A DNA stretch of 64,000 nucleotides from JADCRZ01 sp037718865 (lineage in GTDB: Bacteria; Bacteroidota; Bacteroidia; Chitinophagales; Chitinophagaceae), in the NCBI GenBank assembly GCA_037718865.1, contig JBBJMP010000007.1, forward strand, positions 124,001-188,000. Direction: 5' to 3'. The notes under the pieces were generated by a model, which was not told where the DNA came from, did no database searches, and saw only the letters and a list, made by a program, of their open reading frames with translations. Shown piece after piece: positions 26,220-34,884 of the stretch. Every line of letters begins with the position of its first letter. The stretch's first letter is position 1. Both the position numbers and the translations under genes were made by a program.

Positions 26220-27434
26220 GTGAAATTTTTCTTCGCCCTCCTTGTTGTATTGACCCTTTGTTCTACCCGTAAGAATCAATTAGCCACGCTTGCTGTCACC
26301 GGCAAGGCACAAATAAAAACCGGGGCTGACCAAACAAACAGATATCTGCCTTACCTGAAAGGGAAAAGAGTGGCTATTCTAGCCAATCCTACTACCATCA
26401 TCGGGAAAACTCATTTGGTAGATAGTTTGAAAAAGTCGGGGGTCAATATTGTAAAAGTGTTTGGTCCGGAACATGGTTTTCGTGGCAATGCCAGTGCCGG
26501 AACCCAGGTAGCCGATGAAACTGATGTTGCTACAGGCATCCCTGTTATATCTCTTTATGGGAAAAAAAATAAACCTACAAAGGAAGACCTCGCTGATGTT
26601 GACATAATGATCTATGACCTCCAGGATGTAGGCTGCCGTTTTTATACCAACATCAATGCACTGTCCCGTTTGATGGAAGCCTGTTATGAAAATGGCAAAG
26701 AACTACTCATACTTGACAGGCCCAACCCGAATGGATATTTAATTGATGGTCCCATACTCGATATGAAATTCAAATCGGGCATCGGCATGTTTCCTCTGCC
26801 CATATCTCATGGATTGACTGTTGGTGAATTTGCACAGATGGCAAATGGCGAAGGATGGCTGACCGGCAAAGTAAAATGTAAACTCAGGATCATTAAAGTG
26901 GCTAACTACAGCCATGATATGCCGTATATTTTACCGGTAAGCCCATCTCCTAATTTAAATACGCAGCAATCGGTTCTGTTGTATCCTTCTACCTGTTTAT
27001 TTGAAGGCACGTACCTCAATCATGGCCGTGGCACTTATTTTCCATTTAGCGTAATAGGCAGTCCGGAGCTAAAAGGTAAATATGAATTCAGCTTCACGCC
27101 AACTGGTATAAAGGGCATGGCAGAGACCCCGCTTTTCATGAACCAAGTTTGTTATGGCCTTGACCTGCGCGACTACGATGTTGCGCTATTGAGAAAAAAT
27201 AGACAGATTAACCTGCAATGGATGATGGAACTGTACAAGGCTTCTCCCTACAAAGAAAAATTCTTTAACTCCAATTTGAGTAAAGAAATGGGAGTTATTG
27301 AAAGACTGTCCGGCTCTGCTTTGTTCAGGCAACAGATTATTGATGGAAAAGCCGAAAAAAAAATCCGTGAAAGCTGGCAACCCGGTTTAACCGAATATAA
27401 GGTGATGCGAAAAAAATACCTGCTTTATCCCTAA
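26220..27434 (+). CDS. NamZ-like exo-beta-N-acetylmuramidase (DUF1343, GH171)
   Basis: The 404-residue protein matches DUF1343 over its length: LKGKRVAILANPTTI, VFGPEHGFRGNASAG (Glu84 in the conserved PEHG), IPVISLYG, DLADVDIMIYDLQDVGCRFY, LLILDRPNPNG, FPLPISHGLTVGEFA and the final motif around ITERL-like VIERLSGSALFRQQI. NamZ enzymes release terminal MurNAc from peptidoglycan fragments and are common in Bacteroidota. A hydrophobic start (MKFFFALLVVLTLCS) suggests export. The start is a GTG at 26220; there is no ATG before the domain. No other cell-wall recycling gene is adjacent. The 5' flank is a degenerate stretch, so its native promoter may have been lost or replaced. Confidence 0.88.
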   Translation: MKFFFALLVVLTLCSTRKNQLATLAVTGKAQIKTGADQTNRYLPYLKGKRVAILANPTTIIGKTHLVDSLKKSGVNIVKVFGPEHGFRGNASAGTQVADETDVATGIPVISLYGKKNKPTKEDLADVDIMIYDLQDVGCRFYTNINALSRLMEACYENGKELLILDRPNPNGYLIDGPILDMKFKSGIGMFPLPISHGLTVGEFAQMANGEGWLTGKVKCKLRIIKVANYSHDMPYILPVSPSPNLNTQQSVLLYPSTCLFEGTYLNHGRGTYFPFSVIGSPELKGKYEFSFTPTGIKGMAETPLFMNQVCYGLDLRDYDVALLRKNRQINLQWMMELYKASPYKEKFFNSNLSKEMGVIERLSGSALFRQQIIDGKAEKKIRESWQPGLTEYKVMRKKYLLYP

Positions 27435-28047
27435 ATGATTATCCACGCATGTAATTAACCCATTCTTCTTAACTTCTTTTAAGGCTTTAGATGAGTTTTG
27501 TGGAGTTCTTTCTAACAGGAGAAGATGTTTTAAATCTGCAAGGCTACCATATTGCAACAGAACGTAATGCATTTCATGATCTAATCTAAAAAAATGCGCT
27601 TCTATAGCTTACTTATTATCGCTTTTACCGGGATATCTGCAGCGGTCAAAACATATCCCTTGAGCCAGATCGTATCATTTGTTTTGCAAGAAGGCTTATC
27701 ATAATGCACAAATATCTTTTCCCTTGCGTACGTTCAATTAATGCTGTCGTTTCGAAGTAACTTTTCCTCAAACAACTGCCCATCTCTTCAAGCAGGAAAC
27801 TGGAAGTAAAATTTGCTCGAACAAGATATTGTGCAGCTACCGAGCAGCGGAGTATTTGGCGGCGTAAGCGACACCGAAGTAGACCTCGAACAACCCCATA
27901 TCTCGGGCCTGCAGGATGTTGATTTCGTAAGATGAAAAGAAAGTGGGTTCGCCCATTTAATCGGAGAAATCGTCTGACAACCTAAAAGAAAAAGTTTGCC
28001 CATAGTTGGGTAGCCCGCAGAAAAGTGTTTGTTTCGGCTCGATCCGG
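27435..28047. other. Gene-poor region with remnants
   Basis: A signal-peptide-like start at 27595 (MRFYSLLIIAFTGISAAVKT) runs into a stop after about 30 codons. A separate open stretch at 27812-27935 reads LLEQDIVQLPSSGVFGGVSD, then VDLEQPHISGLQDVDFVR. Neither is a complete gene and I recognise no family. I read them as remnants of deleted genes. Confidence 0.35.
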
Positions 28048-29115
28048 TTAAATAGTTTCCAATAATAATGAATGTTGGCTTGCTGTATTTATATTTCTCC
28101 ATACCTGATTAATTACCGAATCAGTTCTTGCGGCATGTAGCCCGCAATAAGGATACAGCCGGTTCACCAGATTTCTTGACTGTTGTGCCAGATGCAGGCT
28201 TGTCCTGGTCACAGCTTTTAATTGTGTTGGCATTATTTTATTATTTGCAACATGAGATGACCAGGAAGCATCTAGCGCAGTATAAAATTTTCTTTGGAGT
28301 AATTCCATTTCAGCATTTCCAGAAGTAATTAACTCAAGCCCTTTATTTGTTACTGCTTCGGTTCTTGTATTGGTATTTGGTTTCTTCGTCAGAAAATCTT
28401 TTGCCAGATCGAAAAAATACAGGCACATCCCTGATATATTTGCTGCAATAGTAGTTTCAGCAAGCTGTAAGAAGGGATACCGGTAAACAGGGTGCGGTAA
28501 TCTTGTGTGCTCCGGATCAATTATAAAAGTACGGTTAGCGGGGATCTTCAAATCTTTAACTGAATAGGAATAGCCTGCAGTGGCATTCAACCCGATATAT
28601 TTCCAGTTAGGGTGCAGGGTTACTTCTTCTTTTTTAAAGATGAATGATTGTATGTGCTGACTGCCATCGATTATGCAATTGGCTGTAAAATGGGTAGCAT
28701 GGGGGGCGCCGCTGGCATAGGGCCAGTATCCGTTTATTTCGAACCCGCCATCGATTATTGTTGCAGTGCCATTTGCCTGCCCGCTGCCGGCGAGGCATAC
28801 ATAAGGGTCAGAAAATATTTCTTTTGCCAGGTCTTCATCAAAGTATCCGATAAACATACCTGCACCTGCGCACAGGGTTACCACCCATCCAACGCTGCCA
28901 TCTGCATAGGCAATGCTTTCTTCCAAACGAACCGCCTCGGGTAATGAAAGGGCAAGTCCGCCATACTCTTTTGATACAAATAAATGAAACCATTTTTGAT
29001 CGTGAATCAATTTTAATTGCCCTGGTGATAGCCTTCCGTGTTTTTCTGCTTCATGGGAATCGCTACGGAGAATGTCAATCATTTCAGAGGAAAGTCCTAA
29101 GTGTGGATGTTTCAT
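28048..29115 (-). CDS. Acyl-CoA dehydrogenase-like flavoprotein
   Basis: The 355-residue protein follows the acyl-CoA dehydrogenase fold. It has an N-terminal helical domain (KWFHLFVSKEYGGLALSLPE, RLEESIAYADGSVGWVVTLC), a central beta domain (GSGQANGTATIIDGGFEING, WPYASGAPHATHF) and a C-terminal helical bundle. The YWPYASGAxHA motif resembles group D flavin monooxygenase/acyl-CoA dehydrogenase relatives rather than fatty-acid enzymes. It lacks an obvious catalytic glutamate of the classical dehydrogenases, but I cannot be sure without alignment. The ATG (29113-29115) lies within the end of the PnuC-like gene (32-base overlap), so the two are translated from one TPP-regulated transcript. Role in thiamine metabolism is inferred from this linkage only. 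Confidence 0.8.
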   Translation of the reverse strand: MKHPHLGLSSEMIDILRSDSHEAEKHGRLSPGQLKLIHDQKWFHLFVSKEYGGLALSLPEAVRLEESIAYADGSVGWVVTLCAGAGMFIGYFDEDLAKEIFSDPYVCLAGSGQANGTATIIDGGFEINGYWPYASGAPHATHFTANCIIDGSQHIQSFIFKKEEVTLHPNWKYIGLNATAGYSYSVKDLKIPANRTFIIDPEHTRLPHPVYRYPFLQLAETTIAANISGMCLYFFDLAKDFLTKKPNTNTRTEAVTNKGLELITSGNAEMELLQRKFYTALDASWSSHVANNKIMPTQLKAVTRTSLHLAQQSRNLVNRLYPYCGLHAARTDSVINQVWRNINTASQHSLLLETI

Positions 29116-29719
29116 TGTCTTCTTTTATTTTTTTTCTCCATGAATAATAGCCCTGAACGGCTACGGTAAAAAGAAATATGGTTAGCAGGGCGTACAGGGG
29201 CAACGCTTTATTAAACAACAAGGGGATGGCAAATGCATTGGATATATTTAGCAAAATCCAATTTTCGATCTTTCGCCGTGCCAGCAGCCACATGCCTGCC
29301 CATGCTGTTGCGGTAACCCAGGCGTCCCAGTGAGGCACAGTGGAGGGCGTAAGATGGGTGAGCAGGAGATACAGCAGCAAATATCCGCCAACGACAATGC
29401 AGCTCACGATCATCCATTCCTTTTTTGTAGAGTAGCTGATCTTCACTGGCGGAACATTTTTCTTTTTAATCCAATACCACCAGCCGTAAACGCTCATCAC
29501 TATGTAATAAAAGCTTAACAGGCATTCGCCATACAGCCCTGCCTTCCACAGTAAATAAATGGAAATGGCAGATGCCGCAATGCCTGTAGGATACAACGTA
29601 ATTTTATTGGCGCGGGCCAGCAGCACTTCGCTCACCCCGAATAGAAGCCCTAGCCATTGCAGCCAATAGGTTTGTTTAAATTGTTCTGCAAGTAATTGCA
29701 GCCATTCCTGTATATGCAT
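29084..29719 (-). CDS. pnuT: PnuC-family transporter, probably for thiamine (PnuT)
   Basis: The 211-residue membrane protein has about seven hydrophobic segments and the PnuC-family motifs: WLGLLFGVSEVLLARANKIT, then ECLLSFYYIVMSVYGWWYW (the characteristic YGWxxW), and WDAWVTATAWAGMWLLARRK. PnuC proteins are facilitators for nicotinamide riboside or related vitamins. A TPP riboswitch stands directly upstream, so I assign it to the thiamine-specific PnuT group, which is well established in Bacteroidota. The ATG is at 29717-29719, only 11 bases from the riboswitch core. Thiamine would then be trapped by phosphorylation, but no thiamine kinase lies next to it; the following gene is an acyl-CoA dehydrogenase-like protein. 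Confidence 0.85.
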   Translation of the reverse strand: MHIQEWLQLLAEQFKQTYWLQWLGLLFGVSEVLLARANKITLYPTGIAASAISIYLLWKAGLYGECLLSFYYIVMSVYGWWYWIKKKNVPPVKISYSTKKEWMIVSCIVVGGYLLLYLLLTHLTPSTVPHWDAWVTATAWAGMWLLARRKIENWILLNISNAFAIPLLFNKALPLYALLTIFLFTVAVQGYYSWRKKIKEDNETSTLRTFL

Positions 29720-29730
29720 AATCCTTAATT

Positions 29731-29829
29731 TCCTACGCCGGCATTACCCGGATCAGGTGCATGAAAGCAGATTGCCAAAGCTGGTTCTCTTTCATTGGGT
29801 ATATTCTCAGCCTTTTAAGGCACCCCTTT
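29731..29829 (-). promoter_or_regulatory. TPP (thiamine pyrophosphate) riboswitch
   Basis: Read on the minus strand the conserved elements appear in order: AGGGGTGCC, GGCTGAGA, ATACCC, then a variable stem, CACCTGATCCGGGTAAT, and GCCGGCGTAGGAA. This is the THI-box consensus. It ends 11 bases before the ATG of the PnuC-like gene, with the ribosome-binding region next to the aptamer end, which suggests translational rather than transcriptional control. Confidence 0.95.
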
Positions 29830-29979
29830 AGTTAATGCTGCAAATGTAAAGCATAACCTCGTCGCAAATTACCCTTTTTATTGTCGTTTTTGCACATCTC
29901 CTGTTCTATACAATCATGCTATTTTTACATCATCAAATGAAATGGAAGAATTATAAAAATCATTATTAAAACTTAAAAA

Positions 29980-30432
29980 ATGAAAAAGTTAGCATTTGAA
30001 ATCAGTATCAACTCAGCGAAAGAAAGAGTGTGGGAAACAATGCTCTCTCATGGTTCTTATGAACAATGGGTGGCTGCCAGCTGGCCAAACACAACATATG
30101 AAGGCGAATGGAAGGAAGGATCAACAATAAAATTTATCGGAGAAGATCAGAGCGGCACTCTTGCGGAAATAGATGAACTAAAACCATACGAATACATATC
30201 TGCTCTGCACAAAGCGGTGCTCAACCCTGGCGGGGTGGAAGATCGGGATAGTGATGTTGCAAAAGGCTGGATAGGCACAACGGAAAGTTACTCCTTTACA
30301 CAAAACAATGGTCAGACTGATGTAACAGTGGAAATTAATACTAAACCCGAATGGGAGAAAATGTTTTCGGATGGATGGCCTAAAGCATTGTCCGCTTTGA
30401 AGGCATTATGCGAAGGCAATAATATTGCCTAA
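29980..30432 (+). CDS. SRPBCC-domain protein (AHSA1-like)
   Basis: The 150-residue soluble protein fits the activator of Hsp90 ATPase homologue 1-like START/SRPBCC fold: an N-terminal strand KKLAFEISINSAKERVWETM, a second WVAASWPNTTYEGEWKEGS, the GEDQSGTLAEIDELKPYEYI strand, VTVEINTKPEWEKMF, and a C-terminal helix (SDGWPKALSALKALCE). Such proteins bind small hydrophobic ligands; many are stress- or resistance-linked but uncharacterised. It stands alone after the TPP-riboswitch operon, divergent from it. The stop is at 30432; a truncated UvrA-like fragment begins a few bases later. Confidence 0.88.
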   Translation: MKKLAFEISINSAKERVWETMLSHGSYEQWVAASWPNTTYEGEWKEGSTIKFIGEDQSGTLAEIDELKPYEYISALHKAVLNPGGVEDRDSDVAKGWIGTTESYSFTQNNGQTDVTVEINTKPEWEKMFSDGWPKALSALKALCEGNNIA

Positions 30433-30440
30433 TCGTAATA

Positions 30441-30560
30441 AGCGTTTCCATTAAAATCCGGCGGGCTCGCGAAAACAATCTTAAAGACGTGTCCTTGCGT
30501 ATCCCAAAGAAGAAGATAACCATTTTTACAGGAGTATCCGGCTCGGGCAAATCGTCTATG
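30441..30560 (+). pseudogene. UvrA-like N-terminal fragment
   Basis: Without a start codon the frame reads SVSIKIRRARENNLKDVSLR, then IPKKKITIFTGVSGSGKSSM. This is the N-terminal part of a UvrA-type ABC ATPase (ARENNLKN... Walker A GVSGSGKSS) and stops at the Walker A loop. Immediately after it the sequence becomes the end of an AraC-type gene in the opposite orientation. It is a scar of a deletion or rearrangement and cannot be functional. Confidence 0.7.
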
Positions 30561-30837
30561 GTACCCATATTGTACAATCAGGTCAAACCAGTTTATCTTT
30601 TCCTGCGGCCATTCGAATATATACGATGCTACTTGTTTAAACCGCAAATACCGCAAGAGTTCCTTGGATAAATACCCTGTATACTTTTTGAAGCCGCAAC
30701 TGTACTGTGCGTTCAGTAATAGGTGATAAATGGTGAACCTGGGGTGGGTCCTGTTCGGGCATATTGATGACATAGAAATGGCTCAGCACACCTGATAGCT
30801 GAATATCTACGTCATATTTTTTTCCGATGGATGCCAT
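30560..30837 (-). pseudogene. AraC-family regulator remnant (internal deletion and frameshift)
   Basis: The minus strand starts MASIGKKYDVDIQLSGVLSH, then HHLSP, resembling the N-terminus of Bacteroidota AraC regulators. It then jumps to SERTVQLR-type sequence and, in a second frame, GFKKYTGYLSKELLRYLRFK, YIFEWPQEKINWFDLIVQYG, YH: the first part of the C-terminal AraC DNA-binding domain. The middle (about 150 residues) is missing, and the 3' end is cut where the UvrA-like piece begins. It is clearly broken. Confidence 0.7.
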
Positions 30838-30848
30838 AGTATATTTGG

Positions 30849-31790
30849 TTAATTTAACCCATAAGTAAGCGTTGTATAATAGAATCCTCCGATCTGGGGG
30901 CCTCCCAGAAACGAAGTATAATAATGGTTCAGCAGATTGCTTGCTCCCAACTTTACACGAAAAGCTAATTTTGGAAACACATAGCTTAACTGAGCATCTA
31001 TTGTTGCGTTAGCCGGCACATTACCATTTACCAAAAATGATTGCCAGTAGTAGTTGTCCTGCCACCTACATGCAATTCCTACTCCAATATTCTTGGATAC
31101 CCTTTCATTGCTGACTGAAATGGCTCCCATCCATAGTGGGGTGTTGAACCCATCTTCCAATCCGTCATCAGTACTCTTCTTTTTAAGTTTTGCACAAGAT
31201 ACATTGCCGTCAATCGTATACCCTTTTGTGAAATCATATTTCAAACGCAGACCAGCGCCATAATTATAAACAGTTGTTTTGGAATTGGTCCACATCCTGT
31301 AACGATGTTGTGTTCTTCTGTCATGCAATGAATAGGGAACAGAATCCGGTTTAAGCGTATTAGGCACACTCACCTCCACCTGTGCAATAAATAAACGATA
31401 TCTATTGTAGTAGAAATCAACATCTACAAACAATCTTTTTTTTGCAAACAAACCTTTATAACCCGCTTCCAGTGAACGGAAATGTTCGGGCTTAAGATAG
31501 GTATAGTCGTTCTGTTTTAACAGCGTTTTGTTCTTTTGAATGGCAGCATTTCTCGTCAACCCCAGTGTATTAATGTCTTTGTTAACGGCGGCCTGAAAAC
31601 CATCAATGGAAGACTTCAACCAGGAATTTTCAAAAATCCCATTTGACATAACCCGTAACCCTCCAACCCTTTTCACCCCTCCGCTGTTGACATTCGAAAA
31701 GGCTTCAAAAATGCTTGGATAGCGATATCCATTTTGGTAAGATATCCGGATATTATGCGCAGGGCAAAGGTGAATACACCACACTGACAC
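30849..31790 (-). CDS. C-terminal part of broken TonB-dependent receptor
   Basis: A 313-residue barrel segment with the motif AHNIRISYQNGYRYPSIFEA, typical of TonB receptor barrels, and a final aromatic-rich strand (GGFYYTTLTYGLN). The first eleven residues from the GTG start are out-of-frame artefact; real homology begins at about residue 10. Confidence 0.75.
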   Translation of the reverse strand: MSVWCIHLCPAHNIRISYQNGYRYPSIFEAFSNVNSGGVKRVGGLRVMSNGIFENSWLKSSIDGFQAAVNKDINTLGLTRNAAIQKNKTLLKQNDYTYLKPEHFRSLEAGYKGLFAKKRLFVDVDFYYNRYRLFIAQVEVSVPNTLKPDSVPYSLHDRRTQHRYRMWTNSKTTVYNYGAGLRLKYDFTKGYTIDGNVSCAKLKKKSTDDGLEDGFNTPLWMGAISVSNERVSKNIGVGIACRWQDNYYWQSFLVNGNVPANATIDAQLSYVFPKLAFRVKLGASNLLNHYYTSFLGGPQIGGFYYTTLTYGLN

Positions 31791-32319
31791 GCCTATTCAT
31801 TTTTATATCGGAATAATCATTTTTATCCATTCGAAATACCACACTGCCTTTGAGTTTATTATCAAATATTTTTTTTGTAACAGCTGTAAAGCCCCCCCAT
31901 CTGCCGTAAGTAAGATTTTTATGTTCTTTACCCGGAACAGGATTGATAAAGTAATTGCCATCAGGCACAATAACATACATTCTTGCTTCAACACCTGCAA
32001 GGATCTCCAGGCCGGTCTTCTTTTTAAATGTAGCTAAATAATCCTGCGTCAGATCTACCTGCGTCTCGGCGTGGATCAAATTAGCTGTCACCCTAAGTGC
32101 AGCGCCACTATCCCAATTATTTATATACTGTAACTTTTTAAGCGTATTATTGAATAACGGAGTGCCTGTTTGCAATCTTCGGTTATCTGCAAAGGAACGC
32201 GCTGTGTTATGTGCCTGTTCAACCGACTGTCCCTGAGTAGTTTCGTTATTAAACCTGCTTGTATAATCGTTAAACCAATGATCATCTGATTTGTAAGACC
32301 GGTCAATGTTTTCTGCCAT
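31753..32319 (-). CDS. Middle part of broken TonB-dependent receptor
   Basis: A 188-residue barrel segment (MAENIDRSYKSDDHWFNDYT to VYSPLPCA). The frame is open upstream to about 32440 (FSSPSIKTKAYINIENTGKS), which shows continuity with the N-terminal part. It has no signal peptide of its own. Confidence 0.75.
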   Translation of the reverse strand: MAENIDRSYKSDDHWFNDYTSRFNNETTQGQSVEQAHNTARSFADNRRLQTGTPLFNNTLKKLQYINNWDSGAALRVTANLIHAETQVDLTQDYLATFKKKTGLEILAGVEARMYVIVPDGNYFINPVPGKEHKNLTYGRWGGFTAVTKKIFDNKLKGSVVFRMDKNDYSDIKMNRRVSVVYSPLPCA

Positions 32320-32375
32320 AGAACGCAGGTTATAGGACTTACCTGTATTTTCAATATTGATATAAGCTTTGGTTT

Positions 32376-33416
32376 TTATGGAGGGTGAAGAAAATTCCAG
32401 CCCATTTGCTGCAATAAATAGCCCTCCAGCCGGAAGCGGTTAGACCGCTGGTAAACAGTGTTAAAATCAGCTACATGATAGGTATATGAAATGCTTGTTT
32501 TATTAGTAGGTTTATAGTAAAATCCTGCATCAGCTTTTATATTTAGCAGTGAATAATCGACTACTTCCTGTTCATAATAGCCTGTCCTTGCAACAACATA
32601 GCTTTTACCCTGTAGTAATAATGTTCTTCTGTTGGAGGATTCATTTCCATAACCGTTGACAGGGTCAGAACCGGGATTGTTGGAACCGGTTAAACCAGTA
32701 CTATTATTGGCAGTAGCATTAAGGTCGGTATAATCATCAGCAATCCAGTCATTGCCTTTGCTGAAGGAGCCATTGACTTTAAATGCAAATTTTGAGGAAA
32801 ATATATGAGCAATCCGAAGACTTGTTTCAGCGTAGATTTTAGTTCCGGCACCAGGGCTATTTAAATGATTAATCCCTGTTTTTTGTTGCACGCTCAGACC
32901 TTTATTTGTAAAAGGATCTTTGGTAAAGAAATTGGCCATCCCGTTTATGGTATTCATCCCATAGAGTGCGGAACCGGAGCCCGGGATTATTTCAACGCTT
33001 TTGATATCAAGATCGGTAGGGCCCAATGCATTGCCAACAGGGGCCCCAATATGTGGAGACTGGATATCCATTCCATCTACTAGTTGTGCAAAACGTACGT
33101 TGGTGGTATTGGCAAAACCCCTGGTATTGATCACCCGAAAGCCAAGACTTGGCGTAATCATCTGAACGCCTTTTATATTTTGTAAGGCGTCAAAAAAAGA
33201 GGGAGCTGCATTAACCGAAAAATATTTTTCATTTGCTTTTTCCACACTCACTGGAGATTGCAATAACCTCTCCTGCATTCTTGATGCCGAGATAATTACC
33301 TCGTCCAGAGTTTTTACATGCAACGTATCATTTGCTTTTTTTCCTGGCACCAGGGTGTCCTGTCCGTAAAGCAAGGACGAGGCAAAACAGATAGCTATGG
33401 TTAGAGGTGCCTTCAT
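32376..33416 (-). CDS. N-terminal part of broken TonB-dependent receptor
   Basis: A 346-residue frame with signal peptide, plug domain and first barrel strands, ending prematurely at LLQQMGWNFLHPP. See the full pseudogene entry at 30849-33416. It has an ATG start at 33414-33416. A fragment without the barrel would not form a channel. Confidence 0.8.
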   Translation of the reverse strand: MKAPLTIAICFASSLLYGQDTLVPGKKANDTLHVKTLDEVIISASRMQERLLQSPVSVEKANEKYFSVNAAPSFFDALQNIKGVQMITPSLGFRVINTRGFANTTNVRFAQLVDGMDIQSPHIGAPVGNALGPTDLDIKSVEIIPGSGSALYGMNTINGMANFFTKDPFTNKGLSVQQKTGINHLNSPGAGTKIYAETSLRIAHIFSSKFAFKVNGSFSKGNDWIADDYTDLNATANNSTGLTGSNNPGSDPVNGYGNESSNRRTLLLQGKSYVVARTGYYEQEVVDYSLLNIKADAGFYYKPTNKTSISYTYHVADFNTVYQRSNRFRLEGYLLQQMGWNFLHPP

Positions 33417-33625
33417 TATAAAACGGTTTCAGGTCTGTAATCAAATGTAACGAAATCCGTTCCATGATGATTAAATTGAAAAATCAAAATAATATTTAAT
33501 ATTTGGAAATCATAAACCTCATTATTAGGGAAATCCTATACATAAAATTGCGGCTGAATTTTCATCCCGGATCATTGTTAAAAGTAGATAAAATGCTGTA
33601 ACTTCTCCACCAATTATATTAACGA

Positions 33626-34624
33626 ATGCAATCTTCCCTTCAGACTTTGTTATTTCAACAGGTAAAAGCGTCAATGCCTCCACATCTGTCTCTGGTCGAG
33701 GAGATAGCCGAAGTGTTAGGTATCAGCAATGATAGTGCTTACCGGCGTATCAGGGGAGAAAAGCCCATCGACCTTGAGGAGATTCAGAAACTTTGCAGCC
33801 GGTTTAAGGTTTCCATGGACCAGCTGCTGAACCTGAAAAGCGATGCCTTTATTTTCACGGGCAACCTCAATGGTTATCACGAAAGAAGCTTTGAGGATTG
33901 GCTGAACAATGTTTTGCAACAATTACAATGGCTGAACAACCTGGAAAAAAAGCATGCTTACTTTCTGATCAAGGATATTCCACCGTTCCTTCATTTCCAG
34001 GTTCCTGAACTGGCAGCATTTAAATTTTACTTCTGGATGAAATCCATCCTTCATTACGAAAGTATGAAGGGAGTAAAATTCAGGTTTGATGATGCCCGCT
34101 ACGACGAATTCCATACTACCAGTAAGAAGATCATTGAGTTATACATCAATGTGCCAATGACTGAAATTTGGAACATAGAAAGTATCAATAGCACCTTACA
34201 GCAAATAGAATTTCACTGTGAGGCCGGAGCATTTGCAAACAAACAGGATGTCAGGTTGCTTTATTTAAAAGTGGAGGAACTTATCAATCATATTGAGCTG
34301 CAGGCGGAGTTAGGAGTAAAATTTGCTATTGGGAAGGAACCCAAATCCAATCCGGCAGAATACCGTTTATTTGTCAATGAATTGATACTAGGCGATAATA
34401 CATTTATGGTTGAAACGGGCAGTACACGTATCACTTTTCTCAATCACAGTGTTCTCTATTTTGTGGCCACCCATGATGAGAAATTCAATCATGCTATGTT
34501 TAGTAACCTGGAAAACCTGATGAAAAAATCTACGCATATCAGTACTGTTGGCGAAAAGGAACGTAACCGGTTTTTCAATCGCATGCGTGAAAACATACAT
34601 TCCAGACTGCAACAACTAAAATAA
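33626..34624 (+). CDS. Helix-turn-helix transcriptional regulator
   Basis: The 332-residue protein begins with an XRE-like helix-turn-helix (about 20-72: LVEEIAEVLGISNDSAYRRI, GEKPIDLEEIQKLCSRFKVS). A long helical C-terminal region (about 90-330) has no domain I can name. This two-part layout (short HTH and about 250 residues of helical sensor) is common in Bacteroidota and is uncharacterised. It is divergent from the broken TonB receptor (209-base gap), so it may have controlled that gene. The ATG at 33626 is close to the domain start. No ligand or signal can be predicted. Confidence 0.8.
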   Translation: MQSSLQTLLFQQVKASMPPHLSLVEEIAEVLGISNDSAYRRIRGEKPIDLEEIQKLCSRFKVSMDQLLNLKSDAFIFTGNLNGYHERSFEDWLNNVLQQLQWLNNLEKKHAYFLIKDIPPFLHFQVPELAAFKFYFWMKSILHYESMKGVKFRFDDARYDEFHTTSKKIIELYINVPMTEIWNIESINSTLQQIEFHCEAGAFANKQDVRLLYLKVEELINHIELQAELGVKFAIGKEPKSNPAEYRLFVNELILGDNTFMVETGSTRITFLNHSVLYFVATHDEKFNHAMFSNLENLMKKSTHISTVGEKERNRFFNRMRENIHSRLQQLK

Positions 34625-34884
34625 TACCGGCCTGCGCAAAACAACTCTACCTACCCGGCGGGCTTCCCTTCATTCCCAGATACCACAATATGGGCATTGC
34701 AGGGGTAATTGGTTTGACATAAATTTACACGTAAATGGTCATTTGGTCGAGCCACATCGCAAACCGTTTATGTTGCTGACGCATACATACACAACCAGTA
34801 ACGTTAATGATGCCTAATACAAGTGTTTGGCTGAAGTGGGAAGGCCCATCCGTCAATCCTAAACAGTCAGTAAACATTTACAGC

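Larger units (their letters stand above)
30849..33416 (-). pseudogene. TonB-dependent receptor broken by two one-base frameshifts
   Basis: Three adjoining frames together make one outer-membrane receptor of about 855 residues. The signal peptide (MKAPLTIAICFASSLLYGQD) and plug (DEVIISASRMQERLLQSPVS, FRVINTRGFANTTNVRFAQL, EIIPGSGSALYGMNTINGMA) are at 32376-33416. The first break lies at 32405-32407: one extra A on the coding strand would give QQNGLEFSSPS and restore the frame. The second lies at 31762-31764: removing one C gives SPLPAHNIRISYQ. The barrel C-terminus (TTLTYGLN) is present. The ligand is unknown. The gene is divergent from an intact HTH regulator. Confidence 0.82.

Noticed and set aside
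26423..26500. Idea that the NamZ-like gene is part of a peptidoglycan-recycling cluster.
   Set aside because: No MurNAc transporter, kinase or etherase gene is nearby.
30429..30773. A 114-codon minus-strand frame that looks like a complete small gene.
   Set aside because: Only its middle matches an AraC domain; its ends are out-of-frame or belong to the UvrA-like fragment, so it is a scar.
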